NCBI GenBank assembly: GCA_017399165.1
Contig: JAFQEF010000080.1
Span: 1 to 61,661, forward strand
Reading direction: 5' to 3'
Source: Akkermansia sp.
GTDB lineage: Bacteria > Verrucomicrobiota > Verrucomicrobiia > Verrucomicrobiales > Akkermansiaceae
Length of the DNA: 61,661 nucleotides
Below, piece by piece: positions 60,422 to 61,661 of the stretch (the stretch's first letter is position 1; each line of letters begins with the position of its first letter). The notes below the pieces were generated by a model. It was not told where the DNA came from. It did not search any database and worked only from the letters and a program-made list of their open reading frames with translations. Both the position numbers and the translations under genes were made by a program.

Positions 60422-60503
60422 TTGACAATCAACTCAAAAAGCAGTAATTTAACCACAGCTCTAGGCATCGGCTCACAAAATCTTTAAACTACATAACCAG
60501 TGG
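60422..60503 (+). repeat. Promoter/leader module, copy C
   Basis: TTGACA (60422-60427), 17-bp spacer, TAATTT (60445-60450), then AACCACAG, GGCATCGGCTCACAAAATC and TTTAAACTACAT. It matches copies A and B. No intact gene starts soon after it; the next plus-strand gene is at 60786. Confidence 0.7.
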
Positions 60504-60522
60504 TCGGCAAACGGGACGCACC

Positions 60523-60741
60523 TCAGAGTTTATTACATGACGCTATAACTGTACCAGAAAAGTGTTCACTTAATTTCAGAGCTATACTTTTATAGATGCC
60601 GGACATTTCATGTTCATCATCTTTAATTCTAACAGAATATTTATCGCTTGCTGTTCTGCAACCAATCAAAAGAGAAACATTGTTACAGATAAGTTTTTTA
60701 ATCATCAGCGAGGTGTAAATACTTAGCCCCTCGTCGTTCAA
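60523..60741 (-). pseudogene. N-terminally truncated small protein
   Basis: The frame reads DTPWILNDEGLSIYTSLMIK and ends HFSGTVIASCNKL (about 72-80 residues). It opens directly after a TAA with no ATG, only a TTG at 60741. It probably is the C-terminal part of a protein or a fragment of an immunity gene. Confidence 0.35.
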
Positions 60742-60785
60742 TATCCATGGAGTATCAACATCTTTAAATTACACTTATACATTCT

Positions 60786-61058
60786 ATGTTTTTTATTTTT
60801 TTGTTTGGTTGTTTTGGTTTGCTAATTTCCTTATACAATTTACTAGTTTTTATAAATAATTTTCGTCGTAATAAAAAGAAAACATATTCCCCAATTCCCA
60901 TACTCGGAAGTTTATTTTTACTTCTGTCATTATCATTATTTTTTGATAACACTCCGTATTTAAAATATACATTATTTATAATATGTTTTGACTATGGCAC
61001 ATGGAGTTTCATGATAAGCATAATACTAATTGTTATAAAAGGCAGAGGGAATAAATAA
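60786..61058 (+). CDS. Small unknown membrane protein
   Basis: A 90-residue protein with three hydrophobic segments (FFIFLFGCFGLLISLYNLLV, ILGSLFLLLSLSLFF, FMISIILIVI). AT-rich, with no family recognised. A possible immunity or orphan protein of the RHS island. Confidence 0.5.
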   Translation: MFFIFLFGCFGLLISLYNLLVFINNFRRNKKKTYSPIPILGSLFLLLSLSLFFDNTPYLKYTLFIICFDYGTWSFMISIILIVIKGRGNK

Positions 61059-61086
61059 ATTCCCCCTGCTTTTCTATAACCAATTT

Positions 61087-61262
61087 TTAAGGCTTGTAAA
61101 TTCTTTGTTTACCTGGTACGGCTCGCTTGATATAACCATCAATTCCAAAACCTTTTGGCTTTTGAAGCATTTCTTTTTGAAATAGATGTTGACCAAGTAA
61201 CAGCTTTAATTCCTACAGAATCAATATAATCCAACCCAAGAGAGTCAATTTTATATATTGGC
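61087..61262 (-). pseudogene. Possible second RHS C-terminal remnant, frameshifted
   Basis: On the minus strand one frame gives IYKIDSLGLDYIDSVGIKAV, and after a shift the frame GFGIDGYIKRAVPGKQRIYK ends with a stop at 61089-61087. The xxIDSLGL phrase resembles the junction at the end of RHS cores. No start codon is present. The call is tentative. Confidence 0.3.
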
Positions 61263-61371
61263 TGATTTTTACAATAAAAATATAGCGATAAACCTACATT
61301 TTTTTATAAGGATCTCGAGCATTCCATTTACTATCTATTGTATTAAAATACCTCCAATTATAATACGGGGA

Positions 61372-61440
61372 CCTCTAAAAACTCCGGGGCCCCCTCAAAT
61401 TGGTAGTTGTGGGGGAGCCCCCGCGAGCGCTAGCGAGCCG
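61372..61440 (-). repeat. Right copy of dispersed hairpin repeat
   Basis: Inverted counterpart of 357-423. Similarity continues weakly to about 61473 (CTTTTTGAGCCCG, GGGGGCG). It marks a return to GC-rich DNA after the AT-rich island. Confidence 0.75.
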
Positions 61441-61533
61441 ACTTTTTGAGCCCGTTGGGGGCGTCATAGAATAGCCCGGGCGTGGAGCCGCGTCAGCGGC
61501 GGAACCCCGGGAAATATGAAAAAAATAGATGCG

Positions 61534-61635
61534 AACCCCGCAAGGGGTGGCATAATGTTGCGCTTTGAATTAAGGCATTATATGTATTTACCCCCATATT
61601 TAAGCCACGCATTATGTCACCCCTCAACCGGGGTT
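61534..61635. repeat. 100-bp imperfect inverted repeat
   Basis: The left arm 61534-61557 (AACCCCGCAAGGGGTGGCAT then AATG) and right arm 61610-61635 (CATTATGTCACCCCTCAACC then GGGGTT) are near reverse complements, with a nested ACCCC/GGGGT hairpin in the left arm. It looks like a small non-coding mobile or REP-type element. Confidence 0.7.
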
Positions 61636-61661
61636 CCTATTTGTTTGTCCGTTTCCCCGGG

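Overview
The window most likely comes from a gut-type member of the Verrucomicrobiota, close to Akkermansia. The evidence is a surface protein ending in a PEP-CTERM sorting signal (VPEP, hydrophobic stretch, RRRRR), Gram-negative LPS genes (kdsA, lpt genes, lpxB), an anaerobe-style gene set (pyruvate formate-lyase, cytochrome bd, rubrerythrin), weak Shine-Dalgarno sites, and TTGACA-17-TANNNT promoters at nearly every transcription unit. This taxonomic call is an inference; no rRNA is present.

Layout. 1-0.5 kb: GC-rich hairpin repeats. 0.5-8.4 kb: a sugar isomerase-like TIM barrel, a GtrII-like membrane protein, a divergent kdsA-lptC-lptA-lptB operon, and rubrerythrin. 8.5-14.6 kb: an accessory block with a tyrosine recombinase, a giant PEP-CTERM protein with chlamydial Pmp-like GGAI/FxxN repeats, and an AAA+/DUF4143 ATPase bracketed by two nearly identical palindromes. 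15-31.5 kb: mostly housekeeping (ilvH, nadB, a double-psi barrel protein, a HAD-FolB fusion, lpxB, cydAB with its DUF4492 partner, a CBM9/GHL10 protein, pflB), interrupted by an Abi_2 protein with two HEPN motifs and a candidate structured RNA in front of it. 31.6-50.9 kb: a DNA-defence and DNA-processing island holding a second DUF4143 ATPase preceded by twin palindromes, three related unknown genes behind a long structured leader, McrBC, an AddB/AddA-like helicase-nuclease pair, an AlbA_2 protein downstream of a 42-bp minisatellite, and RecJ. 50.9-55.4 kb: envelope and housekeeping genes ending with a 34-residue COX24/AURKAIP1-type basic protein. 55.4-61.4 kb: an AT-rich graveyard of RHS fragments, an orphan RHS toxin tip, immunity-like and small membrane proteins, and three copies of one promoter/leader module. 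61.4 kb to the end: GC-rich repeats, one of them an inverted copy of the repeat at the left end.

The strongest candidates for something new are: (1) AAA+/PD-(D/E)XK-like DUF4143 proteins linked to copy-specific 14-15 bp-arm palindromes; (2) the HEPN Abi protein with its own small-RNA-like upstream transcript; (3) the unknown three-gene operon with a long hairpin leader between the DUF4143 ATPase and McrBC. Several genes also look leaderless, with the start codon 6-7 nt after the -10 box. All functional statements come from reading the sequence; no database search was possible.
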